Assembly: GCF_003086795.1 (NCBI RefSeq)
Contig: NZ_CP026003.1
Location: forward strand, 160,445-224,444
Source of the DNA: Stenotrophomonas sp. SAU14A_NAIMI4_5
GTDB lineage: Bacteria; Pseudomonadota; Gammaproteobacteria; Xanthomonadales; Xanthomonadaceae
Direction of reading: 5' to 3'
DNA: 64,000 nt
Part shown: positions 36,105-44,607 of the stretch, piece after piece
Numbering within the stretch: the stretch's first letter is position 1
Layout of the letters: each line of letters begins with the position of its first letter
Translations under genes and position numbers: made by a program
Notes under the pieces: model-generated
Told to the model about the DNA's origin: nothing
Seen by the model: only the letters and a program-made list of their open reading frames with translations
Databases searched by the model: none

Positions 36105-37256
36105 ATGATCACTGTTACCTCGCCGCGCGCGCTCCTCACCTTCGTGGCCGTCGCCCTGCTCGCCGGCTGCGCCACCACCGGCACCCGTCCGGGCACACCG
36201 GCCGCCAAGCCCGCTGCCGCCACCTACGCCAAGGTCGACTGGAAGGTGTTGCCGGCGGTCTCCGATGCCGACCTGCAGGCCGGCTTCGTTGCCTGGCGCA
36301 GCAGCTGCACCCGCCTGAAGAACGATGCGGTCTGGGCCCAGCTCTGCGCGACCGCAGCCACGGTATCCGACAAGGATCCGGCGGCGATCCGGCAGTTCCT
36401 GCAGCGCGACCTCGATGTTTACGCACTGCGCGCCGGGGGCCACCAGGCCGATGGCCTGATCACCGGCTACTACGAACCCATCTACCCCGGCAGCCTGACC
36501 CGCACGGCCACCGCCACGGTGCCGGTGTATGGCACGCCCGACGATCTGATCGTGGTGCAGCTGGACAGCCTCTACCCCGAGCTGAAGGGCAAGCGCCTGC
36601 GTGGCCGCCTCGACGGCAAGGTGCTCAAGCCCTATGACGACGCCGGCACCATCGCCAGCAAGGGGTCCAAGGCGCCCGTGCTGGCCTGGCTGACCGAACC
36701 GATGGACCTGCAGCTGCTGCAGATCCAGGGCTCGGGCCGCGTGCGCCTGGCCGATGGCACCCAGGTGCGGCTGGCCTATGCCGAGCAGAACGGCCACCCC
36801 TACCGCGCCATCGGCCGCTGGCTGGTGGACCAGGGCGAGCTGAAGAAGGAAGACGTCACCATGGACGCGATCCGCGCGTGGGCGAAGGCGCACCCGGCGC
36901 GCGTGCCGGAGCTGCTGCGCAGCAACCCCAGCTACGTGTTCTTCGTGCGCAGCGCCGACAGCCCGGAAGGCCCGCGCGGGTCGCTGAATGTGCCGCTGAC
37001 CGCCGGCTACAGCGTGGCGGTCGACCGCAGCGTGGTGCCGCTGGGCAGCCTGCTGTGGCTTTCCACCACGCGCCCGGACGGCAGCCCGGTGGTGCGCCCG
37101 GTGGCCGCGCAGGACACCGGCGGCGCCATTGCCGGCGAGGTGCGCGCCGACCTGTACTGGGGCAGCGGCGATGCCGCCGGCAAGCTGGCCGGCGACATGA
37201 AGCAGAAGGGCAACCTCTGGATGCTGTGGCCGAAGGGTGCACCCCTGCCGAACTGA
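36105..37256 (+). CDS. mltA: Membrane-bound lytic murein transglycosylase A
   Basis: A 383-residue lipoprotein (lipobox LLAGC, C22). The MltA barrel has 'GLITGYYEPIYPGSL', 'LQIQGSGRVRLADGTQVRLA' and 'YAEQNGHPYRAIGRWLV'; the C-terminal 3D domain has 'VAAQDTGGAIAGEVRADLYW', with the catalytic Asp in QDTGGAI. It cleaves the glycan strand of peptidoglycan, releasing 1,6-anhydromuropeptides, and should act on the inner face of the outer membrane. The preceding amidase gene makes a natural functional pair. Confidence 0.95.
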   Translation: MITVTSPRALLTFVAVALLAGCATTGTRPGTPAAKPAAATYAKVDWKVLPAVSDADLQAGFVAWRSSCTRLKNDAVWAQLCATAATVSDKDPAAIRQFLQRDLDVYALRAGGHQADGLITGYYEPIYPGSLTRTATATVPVYGTPDDLIVVQLDSLYPELKGKRLRGRLDGKVLKPYDDAGTIASKGSKAPVLAWLTEPMDLQLLQIQGSGRVRLADGTQVRLAYAEQNGHPYRAIGRWLVDQGELKKEDVTMDAIRAWAKAHPARVPELLRSNPSYVFFVRSADSPEGPRGSLNVPLTAGYSVAVDRSVVPLGSLLWLSTTRPDGSPVVRPVAAQDTGGAIAGEVRADLYWGSGDAAGKLAGDMKQKGNLWMLWPKGAPLPN

Positions 37257-37264
37257 ACCGGCAA

Positions 37265-37303
37265 GGGGTCGGATCCCTTGCCGTAGGCAAGGGCTCTGAC
37301 CCC
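37265..37303. repeat. GGGGTC-type inverted repeat, copy 2
   Basis: GGGGTCGGATCCC and GGGCTCTGACCCC enclose a TTGCC-GTA-GGCAA stem. It follows the mltA stop by 8 bases and shares its outer arms with 8461-8499 and 39922-39961. Confidence 0.8.
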
Positions 37304-37365
37304 GAATGGCTGATAATGGCGCCATTCCGAACTCTCCGGCCGCCGCTGCGGCCAGGACCCCTGCA

Positions 37366-37659
37366 ATGAAGAACATCAAGAACAACACCGCCAGGAAGTA
37401 CTACAAGCACTGGGCCGAATCGGGCCTGGGCAAGGGCAACGTGCTGATGGAAGCCCGCGGCGAGAAGATCGTGCGCCAGGTGGAAATCTACGGCACCAAG
37501 CTGGTCTGGGCCGACGAGCACGGCCAGAGCGACGACCGTTTCCTGCTGGCCGACCAGCCGGTGTCGTTCCTCGATTTCGACGAGGACGATGAGATCTCCG
37601 CGCGCGAATTTGAAAGCGCTTGGAAGAAGGCCAGGGAAGCCACCGGCTACCCGGTGTAA
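37366..37659 (+). CDS. Conserved small hypothetical protein
   Basis: A 97-residue protein I do not recognise. It starts MKNIKNNTARKYYKHW and is charged, without signal or membrane segments. Notable parts: 'VLMEARGEKIVRQVEIYGTK' and an acidic tail region 'FLDFDEDDEISAREFESAWK', which reads like a degenerate EF-hand or partner-binding helix. The good codon use, fixed start and position between mltA and a repeat cluster suggest a real gene. Function unknown. Confidence 0.7.
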   Translation: MKNIKNNTARKYYKHWAESGLGKGNVLMEARGEKIVRQVEIYGTKLVWADEHGQSDDRFLLADQPVSFLDFDEDDEISAREFESAWKKAREATGYPV

Positions 37660-37680
37660 ACACCGCTCCACCCCGCCTTA

Positions 37681-37812
37681 GTAGAGTCGAGCCATGCTCG
37701 ACTGCTCCACCGCCCTCGTAGAGTCGAGCTTGCTCGACTGCTCCACCGCCCTCGTAGAGTCGAGCTTGCTCGACTGCTCCTGACAACGGCAGTCGAGCAA
37801 GCTCGACTCTAC
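37681..37812. repeat. SMAG cluster: three direct copies and one inverted
   Basis: GTAGAGTCGAGC-(TT/CA)-GCTCGACTGCTCC starts at 37681, 37718 and 37754 (36-37 bp apart), with an inverted copy at 37790-37812. The spacers CACCGCCCTC are constant, so this is a local amplification. Confidence 0.9.
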
Positions 37813-37825
37813 GGGCTTTGCGCCT

Positions 37826-37848
37826 GAAATGTTATATGATTACATTTC
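37826..37848. promoter_or_regulatory. Candidate Zur box upstream of TonB receptor
   Basis: A 23-bp AT-rich palindrome, GAAATGTTATA-TGAT-TACATTTC in outline. It matches the gammaproteobacterial Zur consensus (GAAATGTTATA-N-TATAACATTTC) at 21 of 23 positions by my alignment from memory. It stands out in GC-rich surroundings and lies 20 bp before the receptor ATG, where bound repressor would block the promoter. Suggests zinc-dependent repression. Confidence 0.72.
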
Positions 37849-37868
37849 ATCCGCACCCTTCCACCCCC

Positions 37869-39914
37869 ATGAAAACCTCCACGCTGGTGGCCGCCCTCGC
37901 GGCTGCCCCGTTCGCCCCTGAAGCGTTCGCACAGTCCGCCGATGCCGCGCTCACCCTCGGCAAGGTGCAGGTGCACCAGCACGGCGAAGGCCAGCTCAGC
38001 GCACACCAGGTGCTGACCTCGGTGGACGTGCTCGGCGCGGACCAGATCGAAGACCGCAACGTCTCGCACAGCTGGGAACTGCTGGGGCAGATGCCCGGCA
38101 TCCAGCTCACCGAAACGCGGCAGGGTGCGGAGTCGGGCAAGGTCAGCTTCCGCGCCTTCAACGGCGAGGGCTACCTCAACGCCATCAAGACCCTCATCGA
38201 CGGCATCCCCAGCAACGTCAACAGCGGCAACCAGCGCTTCATCGACATGCTGTTCCCGCTGGAAATCAGCTACATCGAAGTGGTGCGCGGGACCAACGAT
38301 CCGCGCTACGGCCTGCACAACATCGGCGGCAACGTGAACTTCGGTACGCGCCAGGGCGGCAACTACACCGATGCGCGGCTGGCCTACGGCAGCTACAACA
38401 CCCGCGATGCGCAGCTGGCGATCGGCCGCGAAAGCAATGGCTTCGCGCAGAACTACTTCATCGGCACCCAAGCCAGCGATGGCTACCGCGACCACGACAC
38501 CTCGAAGAAGTACTCGCTGGGCGGCAAATGGTTCTACGGCTCGCTGGACGACGGCCTACGCGTGGGCCTGACCGCGCGCGCCTATCACCACGAAGCGGAC
38601 GAGCCCGGCTTCATGACCGCCAACGAACTGCGCACGCATCGTCGTGGCAGCGACCTGCGCAACGCCAACGATGGCGATGACCGCGACATGCGCCAGATCG
38701 CCGCGCACGTGGACCTGAAGCTGTCCGACGCGCTGACCTTCGGCACGCGGCTGTACTACAACCGTTATGAAGACGACCGCCGCGTGACCTTCAGTGACCT
38801 GCCCACCGGCAACCTGCCGCGCCAGCGCCGCGTGTGGGATGAGCGCCAGACCGGCCTGCTCAGCACGCTCACCTGGCAGGCCAGTCCCGCGCTTACCGTC
38901 GAAGGCGGCCTGAACTACGAGCAGCAGGACAACGGCTACATCCGCGAGCGCTACGCCTACGCCGAACCCACCGATTACAGCCAGGCGCCGGCGCGCGTGC
39001 AGAACAACGACCGCCACAGCTTCGACAACTGGGGCGCCTACGTGCAGGCCATCTACCAGCCCGCCGAGGCGTGGAAGATCGTGCCGGCCTACCGCGTCGA
39101 CCGTTTCAGTGGCAGCACGCACCTGATGACCGGCGTCAGCGGCCGCCTGCAGGACTACGGCACCATCGGCCAGCCCAAGCTGAGCGTCATCCACAGTCTG
39201 GGCCAGACCACTCACGTCTACGCCAACTGGGGCCGCACCTTCCAGGTGCTGACCGGCTCCACTGCGCCGGCTTACCTCACCCCGGGGCAGGCGCCGATGC
39301 AGCCGTCCACCAACACCGGCATGGAGCTGGGCCTGAAGTTCGAGCCGTTCGCCGGCAGCCAGGCACGCCTGGCGGTGTGGCAGCAGGATGCGGAAAACGA
39401 GGTGTCCAACATGCCGGCCACCGGCACCACGGTCACCCTGGGCAAGACCCGTCGCCGCGGCGTGGACGCGCAGCTGAGCCTGCAGCTGGGCGATGACTGG
39501 ACGGTGTGGGCCTCGCACGCCTACCAGGAAGCGAAGATCACCCGCGACGACCGCGATGCCGGCATTTCGCTGCAGGGCAGGGAAGTGGCCGCCACCCCGC
39601 GTCATATCAGCAACCTGGGCGTGGACTACCGCGCCAGCGACGCGCTGCGCCTCGGTCTGCAGGCCCGCGCGCAGGGCGATTACTACCTGGAAGAGCGCAA
39701 CGAGGCCGGCAAGTTCGGCAGCTTCGCCGTGCTCGACCTCAGCGCCGCGTACCAGATCAATCCACGCTGGAGCGTGGACCTGCAGCTGAAGAACGTCACC
39801 GGCCGCGAGTACGCCTACGCCTGGTACGACAGCTTCTTCTGGGACAGCGCTCGCCCGATGTTCTCGCCGGCCCCGGGCCGCAGCGTGTTCGTCGGCCTGA
39901 ACATGAAGCTGTAG
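37869..39914 (+). CDS. TonB-dependent outer-membrane receptor, probably for zinc
   Basis: A 681-residue receptor. Signal peptide 1-22 (ending AFAQS), then plug domain segments 'HSWELLGQMPGIQLTETRQG', 'TLIDGIPSNVNSGNQRFIDM' and 'IEVVRGTNDPRYGLHNIGGN', then a 22-strand-type barrel ending in aromatic-basic 'VFVGLNMKL'. The mature N-terminus is His-containing (VQVHQHGEGQLSAHQ). The family alone does not fix the ligand; the Zur-like operator just upstream argues for zinc or a zinc chelate, as for ZnuD-type receptors. ATG 37869 chosen because it gives a clean signal peptide. Confidence 0.88.
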   Translation: MKTSTLVAALAAAPFAPEAFAQSADAALTLGKVQVHQHGEGQLSAHQVLTSVDVLGADQIEDRNVSHSWELLGQMPGIQLTETRQGAESGKVSFRAFNGEGYLNAIKTLIDGIPSNVNSGNQRFIDMLFPLEISYIEVVRGTNDPRYGLHNIGGNVNFGTRQGGNYTDARLAYGSYNTRDAQLAIGRESNGFAQNYFIGTQASDGYRDHDTSKKYSLGGKWFYGSLDDGLRVGLTARAYHHEADEPGFMTANELRTHRRGSDLRNANDGDDRDMRQIAAHVDLKLSDALTFGTRLYYNRYEDDRRVTFSDLPTGNLPRQRRVWDERQTGLLSTLTWQASPALTVEGGLNYEQQDNGYIRERYAYAEPTDYSQAPARVQNNDRHSFDNWGAYVQAIYQPAEAWKIVPAYRVDRFSGSTHLMTGVSGRLQDYGTIGQPKLSVIHSLGQTTHVYANWGRTFQVLTGSTAPAYLTPGQAPMQPSTNTGMELGLKFEPFAGSQARLAVWQQDAENEVSNMPATGTTVTLGKTRRRGVDAQLSLQLGDDWTVWASHAYQEAKITRDDRDAGISLQGREVAATPRHISNLGVDYRASDALRLGLQARAQGDYYLEERNEAGKFGSFAVLDLSAAYQINPRWSVDLQLKNVTGREYAYAWYDSFFWDSARPMFSPAPGRSVFVGLNMKL

Positions 39915-39921
39915 CCCGGAT

Positions 39922-39961
39922 GGGGTCGGATCCCTTTCCGCCAGGAAAGGGCTCTGACCCC
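39922..39961. repeat. GGGGTC-type inverted repeat, copy 3
   Basis: GGGGTCGGATCCC / GGGCTCTGACCCC with inner CTTTCC-GCCA-GGAAAG stem. It sits between the stop codons of the TonB receptor and the convergent higA, where it may end transcription both ways. Confidence 0.8.
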
Positions 39962-39969
39962 GGGCAGGT

Positions 39970-40266
39970 TCATGCCACCGCGTTGTAAGGCTCGATCCGC
40001 GCCAGCACCTCGGCCAGCTTCTCCTTGGTCATCGCCGCATCGAAATCCGCCTGCAGTCCGATCCAGAACTTGTCGGACACGCCGAAGTAACGGGACAGCC
40101 GCAGTCCGGTATCTGCAGTCACGGCGCGCTGGCCGGTAACAATCTCGCCGATCCGGCGCTGTGACACGCCGATCGCTTTGGCCAAGCGGTACTGGGTGAT
40201 GCCCAGCGGCTCCAGAAACTCATGCAGCAGGATCTCGCCGGGAGCGGGGTAGGGGACGGTTCGCAT
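39970..40266 (-). CDS. higA: HigA-type antitoxin (XRE helix-turn-helix)
   Basis: A 98-residue protein starting MRTVPYPAPGEILLHEFLEP, the hallmark opening of HigA antitoxins. The helix-turn-helix is 'ITQYRLAKAIGVSQRRIGEI' followed by 'VTADTGLRLSRYFGVSDKFW'. It binds and silences the HigB RNase and represses the operon. The toxin gene lies 13 bp upstream, giving the toxin-first order typical of higBA. Confidence 0.93.
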   Translation of the reverse strand: MRTVPYPAPGEILLHEFLEPLGITQYRLAKAIGVSQRRIGEIVTGQRAVTADTGLRLSRYFGVSDKFWIGLQADFDAAMTKEKLAEVLARIEPYNAVA

Positions 40267-40279
40267 GCGCGCGGCTCCT

Positions 40280-40561
40280 TCAGTGGTAATCGACAATTTC
40301 GACTTCGGCGGGGCCTTCTCGGGTCCAGACGAAGCACAATCGGAACTGATCATTGATGCGGATGCTGTACTGGCCGCACCGGTTTCCGTGCAACGGCTCC
40401 AAGCGATTGGCCGGAGGTATGCGCAGATCCCGCAGATCGGCCGCAACGTTGAGCATCGCCAGCTTGCGCAGGGCAGCGGCTTCGATGTGGCGCCACCTCG
40501 GCACGCGTTGGCCATCGAACAGCGCCTGCGTGCGTTTGCAGCCGAACGACTGGATAGGCAT
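40280..40561 (-). CDS. higB: HigB/RelE-type toxin
   Basis: A 93-residue RelE-superfamily mRNA interferase. It shows 'MPIQSFGCKRTQALFDGQRV', 'LRKLAMLNVAADLRDLRIPP', 'RLEPLHGNRCGQYSIRINDQ' and the closing 'FRLCFVWTREGPAEVEIVDYH', all typical of HigB. HigB cleaves mRNA on the ribosome when released from HigA. The pair appears intact. Its GC is slightly lower than neighbours, and it sits between unrelated genes, fitting horizontal movement. Confidence 0.93.
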   Translation of the reverse strand: MPIQSFGCKRTQALFDGQRVPRWRHIEAAALRKLAMLNVAADLRDLRIPPANRLEPLHGNRCGQYSIRINDQFRLCFVWTREGPAEVEIVDYH

Positions 40562-40568
40562 GGTAGTA

Positions 40569-40588
40569 ACGATTGTCGATAGTATCGT
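40569..40588. promoter_or_regulatory. Likely HigA operator
   Basis: An inverted repeat with ACGAT and ATCGT arms around TGTCGATAGT lies 8 bp upstream of the higB start codon. The location and symmetry fit autoregulation by the HigBA complex. Confidence 0.6.
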
Positions 40589-40683
40589 AAGGCGTTAGTA
40601 TTCGATCAGCAAGCCTGGCATGTAATTCCCAGGCACGACGTCCGGTGACGCATACGAAGTGATCTGATGCCCGCCCCCCGTTT

Positions 40684-40700
40684 TGCACTACATTGGTGCA
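40684..40700. promoter_or_regulatory. NtrC-type palindrome abutting the ntrB start codon
   Basis: TGCACTA-CAT-TGGTGCA matches the NtrC consensus TGCACYA-N3-TGGTGCA without a mismatch and ends one base before the ntrB ATG (40701). A site here would repress rather than activate, matching the known autorepression of ntrBC operons. Confidence 0.72.
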
Positions 40701-41762
40701 ATGTCCGACCCCGCACCCCCGCCGTCCCTCGATGCCCTCGGCACGCCGCTGGCCTGGGCCGGGGCCGATGGCCGCATCATCGGCTGCAATCCCGCCTTCG
40801 CCCGCTGGCTGGGCGTCAGCGTCCGCCGCCTGATCGGCCAGCCGCTGGCCGCGCTGGAAGTGCAGGGCGAGGCGCTGGCCCATTTCCTTGCCCGCGACGA
40901 GCGCGACAGTCTGCGCCTTAACCGCCTGGCGCTGGCCCTGCCGGGTGAGGGCGCGCGCTTCGCCGAGGGCTGGATGAGCCGCCGCGACGATGGTGGCTGG
41001 CTGCTGGAAGCGCATCCGGTCGACGAATTCCCGGGCCTGGACCCGACCCAGGCCCTGCCCAGCGCGCTCAGTGCCGCGCTGAAGGGCCTGGCCCACGAGC
41101 TGCGCAATCCGCTGGCCGGCCTGAAGGGCGCGGCGCAGCTGCTGGCCCGCCGTGCCGCCCAGCGCGATGCCAGCGAGCGCGAGCTGATCGAGCTGATCGG
41201 TTCGGAGATCGAACGCCTCAACGGCCTGCTCGACCAGCTGCTGTCGCCGGCCCCGGCCGCACCGCATGCGCCGCTGAACATCCATGCCTCGCTGGAACGC
41301 GTGCTGCGCCTGGCCGAGAGCGAGGCCGGCTGGGCCGTGCGTCTGCAGCGCGACTACGACCCCAGCATTCCCGAACTCGATGGCGATGCCGACCGCCTCA
41401 CCCAGGCGGTGTGGAACCTGGTGCGCAACGCCATCCAGGCCGGCGCCGGGGTCATCACCCTGCGCACGCGCGTGGAGCATGGCGTGCGCATCGCCGAACA
41501 GCTGCACACCCTGGCCCTGCGCCTGGAAATCGCCGACGACGGCCGTGGCGTACCCGAGGAACTGGCCGAGCACCTGTTCCTGCCGCTGGTCAGTGGCCGC
41601 GCCGAAGGCACCGGTCTGGGTCTGGCGCTGGCCCAGCAGGTGGCGCGCGAACACCGCGGCACGCTCACCTACCGCTCGCGGCCGGGACATACCGTGTTCA
41701 CCCTGCTGCTGCCGATCGGCAACGGCGCCGCCCCGGCCGAGGAGGCCCCGCGCGATGTCTGA
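40701..41762 (+). CDS. ntrB: Nitrogen regulation sensor kinase NtrB
   Basis: A 353-residue cytoplasmic sensor kinase (GlnL). An N-terminal PAS-like region ('GTPLAWAGADGRIIGCNPAF') precedes the H-box 'LAHELRNPLAGLKGAAQLL' with phosphoacceptor H132. ATPase boxes: N-box 'VWNLVRNAIQAG', G1 'IADDGRGVPEEL', G2 'GTGLGLALAQQVA'. It phosphorylates NtrC when nitrogen is low; P-II switches it to phosphatase. ATG 40701 is preceded directly by the NtrC-like palindrome, leaving little room for a ribosome site. ntrC overlaps its 3' end by 8 bp. Confidence 0.95.
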   Translation: MSDPAPPPSLDALGTPLAWAGADGRIIGCNPAFARWLGVSVRRLIGQPLAALEVQGEALAHFLARDERDSLRLNRLALALPGEGARFAEGWMSRRDDGGWLLEAHPVDEFPGLDPTQALPSALSAALKGLAHELRNPLAGLKGAAQLLARRAAQRDASERELIELIGSEIERLNGLLDQLLSPAPAAPHAPLNIHASLERVLRLAESEAGWAVRLQRDYDPSIPELDGDADRLTQAVWNLVRNAIQAGAGVITLRTRVEHGVRIAEQLHTLALRLEIADDGRGVPEELAEHLFLPLVSGRAEGTGLGLALAQQVAREHRGTLTYRSRPGHTVFTLLLPIGNGAAPAEEAPRDV

Positions 41763-43203
41763 TTCCCCTATCTCCGCGCAGCGCATCTGGGTGGTCGACG
41801 ATGACCGCGCCGTGCGCTTCGTGCTGTGCACCGCGCTGCGCGAGGCCGGCTACCAGGTCGTCGATTTCGACAGCGCCGCCCCCGCCCTGCAGGCCTTGAA
41901 CGAAGGGCCTGCACCGGCACTGCTGTTCACCGATGTGCGCATGCCCGGCGACGATGGCCTGGTGCTGCTGGACAAGCTGAAGGCTGCGCTGCCGCAGCTG
42001 CCGGTGGTGGTGATGTCGGCCTACACCGATGTGGCCAGCACGGCGGGCGCGTTCCGCGGTGGCGCACACGAGTTCCTGTCCAAGCCCTTTGACCTCGACG
42101 ATGCAGTCGCGCTGGCCCAGCGCGTGCTGCCCGCCGTGGCACCAGCACTGGCCGCGCCCGCCCCGGTGGCCGAAACGCCCAGCGACCAGCCGCCACAGCT
42201 GGTGGGCGACACGCCACCGATGCGCGCGCTGTTCCGCGCCATCGGCCGGCTGGCGCAGGCACCGCTGGCGGTGCTCATCACCGGCGAAACCGGCACCGGC
42301 AAGGAACTGGTGGCCAACGCCCTGCACCGCGAATCACCGCGTGCGCAGGGCCCGTTCGTTGCGCTCAATACCGCCGCCATCCCCGCCGAACTGCTGGAAA
42401 GCGAACTGTTCGGCCACGAGGCCGGCGCGTTCACCGGTGCGCAGCGCCGCCACATCGGCCGCTTCGAGCAGGCCAACGGCGGCACGTTGTTCCTCGATGA
42501 AATCGGCGACATGCCGCTGCCGCTGCAGACGCGCCTGCTGCGCGTGCTGGCCCAGGGCGAATTCTTCCGCGTCGGTGGCCGCGAGCTGATCCATGTGGAT
42601 GTGCGCGTGGTCGCTGCCACCCACCAGGACCTGGAAGGGCTGGTCGCGCAGGGGAAATTCCGTGCCGACCTGCTGCATCGCCTCGATGTGGTGCGCCTGC
42701 AGCTGCCGCCGCTGCGCGACCGCCGCGAGGACATCGCGCAGCTGGCCACCACCTTCCTGGCCGCCGCCGCGCACAAGCTGGACACGCCGCCGAAGCGGCT
42801 CACCGCCGCGGCCCTGCAGGCGCTGCGCGAGCACGACTGGCCGGGCAACGTGCGTGAACTGGAAAACGTCTGCTGGCGCATGGCTGCACTCGCCGCCGCC
42901 GACACCATCGGCGTGGCCGACGTCGATACCGCGTTGAACCGCAGCCGCAGCCGTCGTGGCAGCAGCGCGGGTGCCGATCCGGGCCAGTGGGAAACGCTGC
43001 TGTCCGAATGGGCGCGGCGGCAGCTGGCCGAAGGTACCGAAGGCCTGCATGCACAGGTGCGCGAGCGCGTGGACCACGCCCTGCTGGAAGCCGCGCTGCA
43101 GATCACCCATGGCCGACGCGCCGAAGCCGCCGCACGGCTCGGCCTGGGCCGTAACACGCTGACCCGCAAACTGGGCGCCGGCCGCCGCCGCGGGGGCCAT
43201 TGA
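41755..43203 (+). CDS. ntrC: Nitrogen regulation response regulator NtrC
   Basis: A 482-residue sigma-54 activator (GlnG). Receiver: acidic D15-D17 and phosphoacceptor D60 ('[10 protein letters not shown]'). AAA+ domain: Walker A GETGTGKE (177-184), the sigma-54 contact loop GAFTGA (224-229) and '[20 protein letters not shown]'. C-terminal Fis-type helix-turn-helix: '[20 protein letters not shown]'. Activates glnA and other nitrogen genes. Together with the glnA promoter elements, it supports local sensing and control of ammonia assimilation. Confidence 0.96.
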   Translation: MSDSPISAQRIWVVDDDRAVRFVLCTALREAGYQVVDFDSAAPALQALNEGPAPALLFTDVRMPGDDGLVLLDKLKAALPQLPVVVMSAYTDVASTAGAFRGGAHEFLSKPFDLDDAVALAQRVLPAVAPALAAPAPVAETPSDQPPQLVGDTPPMRALFRAIGRLAQAPLAVLITGETGTGKELVANALHRESPRAQGPFVALNTAAIPAELLESELFGHEAGAFTGAQRRHIGRFEQANGGTLFLDEIGDMPLPLQTRLLRVLAQGEFFRVGGRELIHVDVRVVAATHQDLEGLVAQGKFRADLLHRLDVVRLQLPPLRDRREDIAQLATTFLAAAAHKLDTPPKRLTAAALQALREHDWPGNVRELENVCWRMAALAAADTIGVADVDTALNRSRSRRGSSAGADPGQWETLLSEWARRQLAEGTEGLHAQVRERVDHALLEAALQITHGRRAEAAARLGLGRNTLTRKLGAGRRRGGH

Positions 43204-43297
43204 ACGCCCCCTGCACGCGGTCCTCGCGCCCGCTTGCCGAACTGTTGATCCGCCATGGACGATGCCGTCCGTAGTGTTCCCTGCAAGGAGTTTCCTG

Positions 43298-43867
43298 ATG
43301 CGCCTGTCATTTGCCATCCTGCCGCTGTCTGCCGCCGTGCTGCTGTCTGCCTGTGGCAGCGCGCCGCAGAAGCCGCAGCCCACGCCGCCGCCGGTGGTCA
43401 CTACGCCCGTGGCCCAGCTGGCCGAAGCCAACCTGGCGCCGGCCTCGGCCAGCATCGTCAGTGGCCGCCTGGTGCTGAAGACCGAAAGCGGTGGCGTGCA
43501 CCTGACCGGCCTGGTCGGTGGCCTGCAGCCGATGCAGCAGGCGGGTTTCCATATCCACGAACGCGGTGACTGCAGCGCGGTGGATGCCAGCAGTGCCGGC
43601 AACCACTTCAACCCCGCCGCCAGCGCGCACGGTCGTGCGGGCAGCGGCAAGCATCATCTGGGTGACATCGACAACCTGCAGGCTGATGCCCAGGGCCGCG
43701 CGAATGTCGATGTGCACCTGAAGGGCGTTACCCTTGGGGGAGGCGCCGCCACCGATATTGCCGGACGTGCACTGGTCGTGCATGCCAACGCCGATGACTA
43801 TCGCAGCCAGCCCGCCGGCAATGCCGGCGTCCGCATCGCCTGCGGTGTGATCCGGGTTACCCGCTGA
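43298..43867 (+). CDS. sodC: Cu/Zn superoxide dismutase lipoprotein 1
   Basis: A 189-residue lipoprotein (lipobox LLSAC, C19) with a SodC domain. Copper and zinc ligands are visible in 'GFHIHERGDCSA', 'GNHFNP', 'HHLGDIDN' and 'LVVHANADDY'; the structural cysteines are in GDCS and 'GVRIACGVIRV'. It should dismute superoxide in the periplasm or at the outer membrane. A second sodC follows 31 bp later; identity between them is moderate, so the duplication is old. Confidence 0.93.
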   Translation: MRLSFAILPLSAAVLLSACGSAPQKPQPTPPPVVTTPVAQLAEANLAPASASIVSGRLVLKTESGGVHLTGLVGGLQPMQQAGFHIHERGDCSAVDASSAGNHFNPAASAHGRAGSGKHHLGDIDNLQADAQGRANVDVHLKGVTLGGGAATDIAGRALVVHANADDYRSQPAGNAGVRIACGVIRVTR

Positions 43868-43898
43868 TCGCCACGGGCTTCATTCCAAGGAGAGTTCC

Positions 43899-44531
43899 AT
43901 GCGTCTGATCCATACCTCGCTGTTCGCGGCCATCGCCGCCCTGGGCCTGGCGGCCTGCAACCAGCAGCCGGCAGCCCCGGAAGCCGAAGCCCCGGCGACC
44001 ACCCCGGCCGAAGGTTCGGCAGCACCGGCTGATCCGGCCGCTGCACCGGCCACCGAAGCCGCTCCGGCCACCGATGCCACGGCCAGCGCCGAACTGGCAC
44101 CGACCCAGGGCAACGAGACCAAGGGCAGCGTCACCTTCAAGGTCGTCGACGGCAAGGTGCACGTGACCGGCCAGATCACCGGCCTGAAGCCGGGCAGCGA
44201 GCACGGCTTCCACATCCACGAGAAGGGCGACTGCAGCGCGCCGGACGGCATGAGCGCCGGCGGCCACTTCAACCCGGGCAAGCAGGACCACGGCAACGTC
44301 TCGGCCGATCCGCACCACGGCGGCGACATGCCCAACATCAAGGCCGACGACAAGGGCGTGGCCACCATCGACGGCCCGGTCTCGAGCAACGTCAACATCG
44401 GCAAGGGTGATGACTTCGACATCATCGGCCGCGGCCTGATCGTCCACGCCGATGCGGACGACTACAAGACCCAGCCGACCGGCAACGCCGGCGCGCGCTT
44501 GGCCTGCGCGGTCATCCAGAAGGCCCCGTAA
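43899..44531 (+). CDS. sodC: Cu/Zn superoxide dismutase lipoprotein 2
   Basis: A 210-residue lipoprotein (LAAC, C20). An Ala/Pro/Glu/Thr-rich linker (about residues 22-70) tethers the SodC domain to the membrane. All ligand motifs are intact: 'GFHIHEKGDCSAPDGMSAGG', 'GGHFNP', 'HHGGDMPN' and 'LIVHADADDYKTQ', plus 'GARLACAVI'. Strong ribosome site AAGGAG. A rho-independent terminator follows, so the two sodC genes probably form one transcript. Confidence 0.95.
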   Translation: MRLIHTSLFAAIAALGLAACNQQPAAPEAEAPATTPAEGSAAPADPAAAPATEAAPATDATASAELAPTQGNETKGSVTFKVVDGKVHVTGQITGLKPGSEHGFHIHEKGDCSAPDGMSAGGHFNPGKQDHGNVSADPHHGGDMPNIKADDKGVATIDGPVSSNVNIGKGDDFDIIGRGLIVHADADDYKTQPTGNAGARLACAVIQKAP

Positions 44532-44543
44532 GGCACAACGAAG

Positions 44544-44571
44544 AACGCCGGCGAACGCCGGCGTTTTTTTT
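44544..44571 (+). terminator. Rho-independent terminator after sodC pair
   Basis: A 9-bp stem AACGCCGGC-GAAC-GCCGGCGTT followed by eight T residues. Confidence 0.93.
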
Positions 44572-44576
44572 CAGCG

Positions 44577-44600
44577 GTAGTGCCGGCCGCTGGCCGGCAA
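44577..44600. repeat. SMAG palindrome
   Basis: GTAGTGCCGGCC-GCT-GGCCGGCAA, just after the sodC terminator and before the stop of the convergent gene. Confidence 0.85.
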
Positions 44601-44607
44601 TCGCAGA

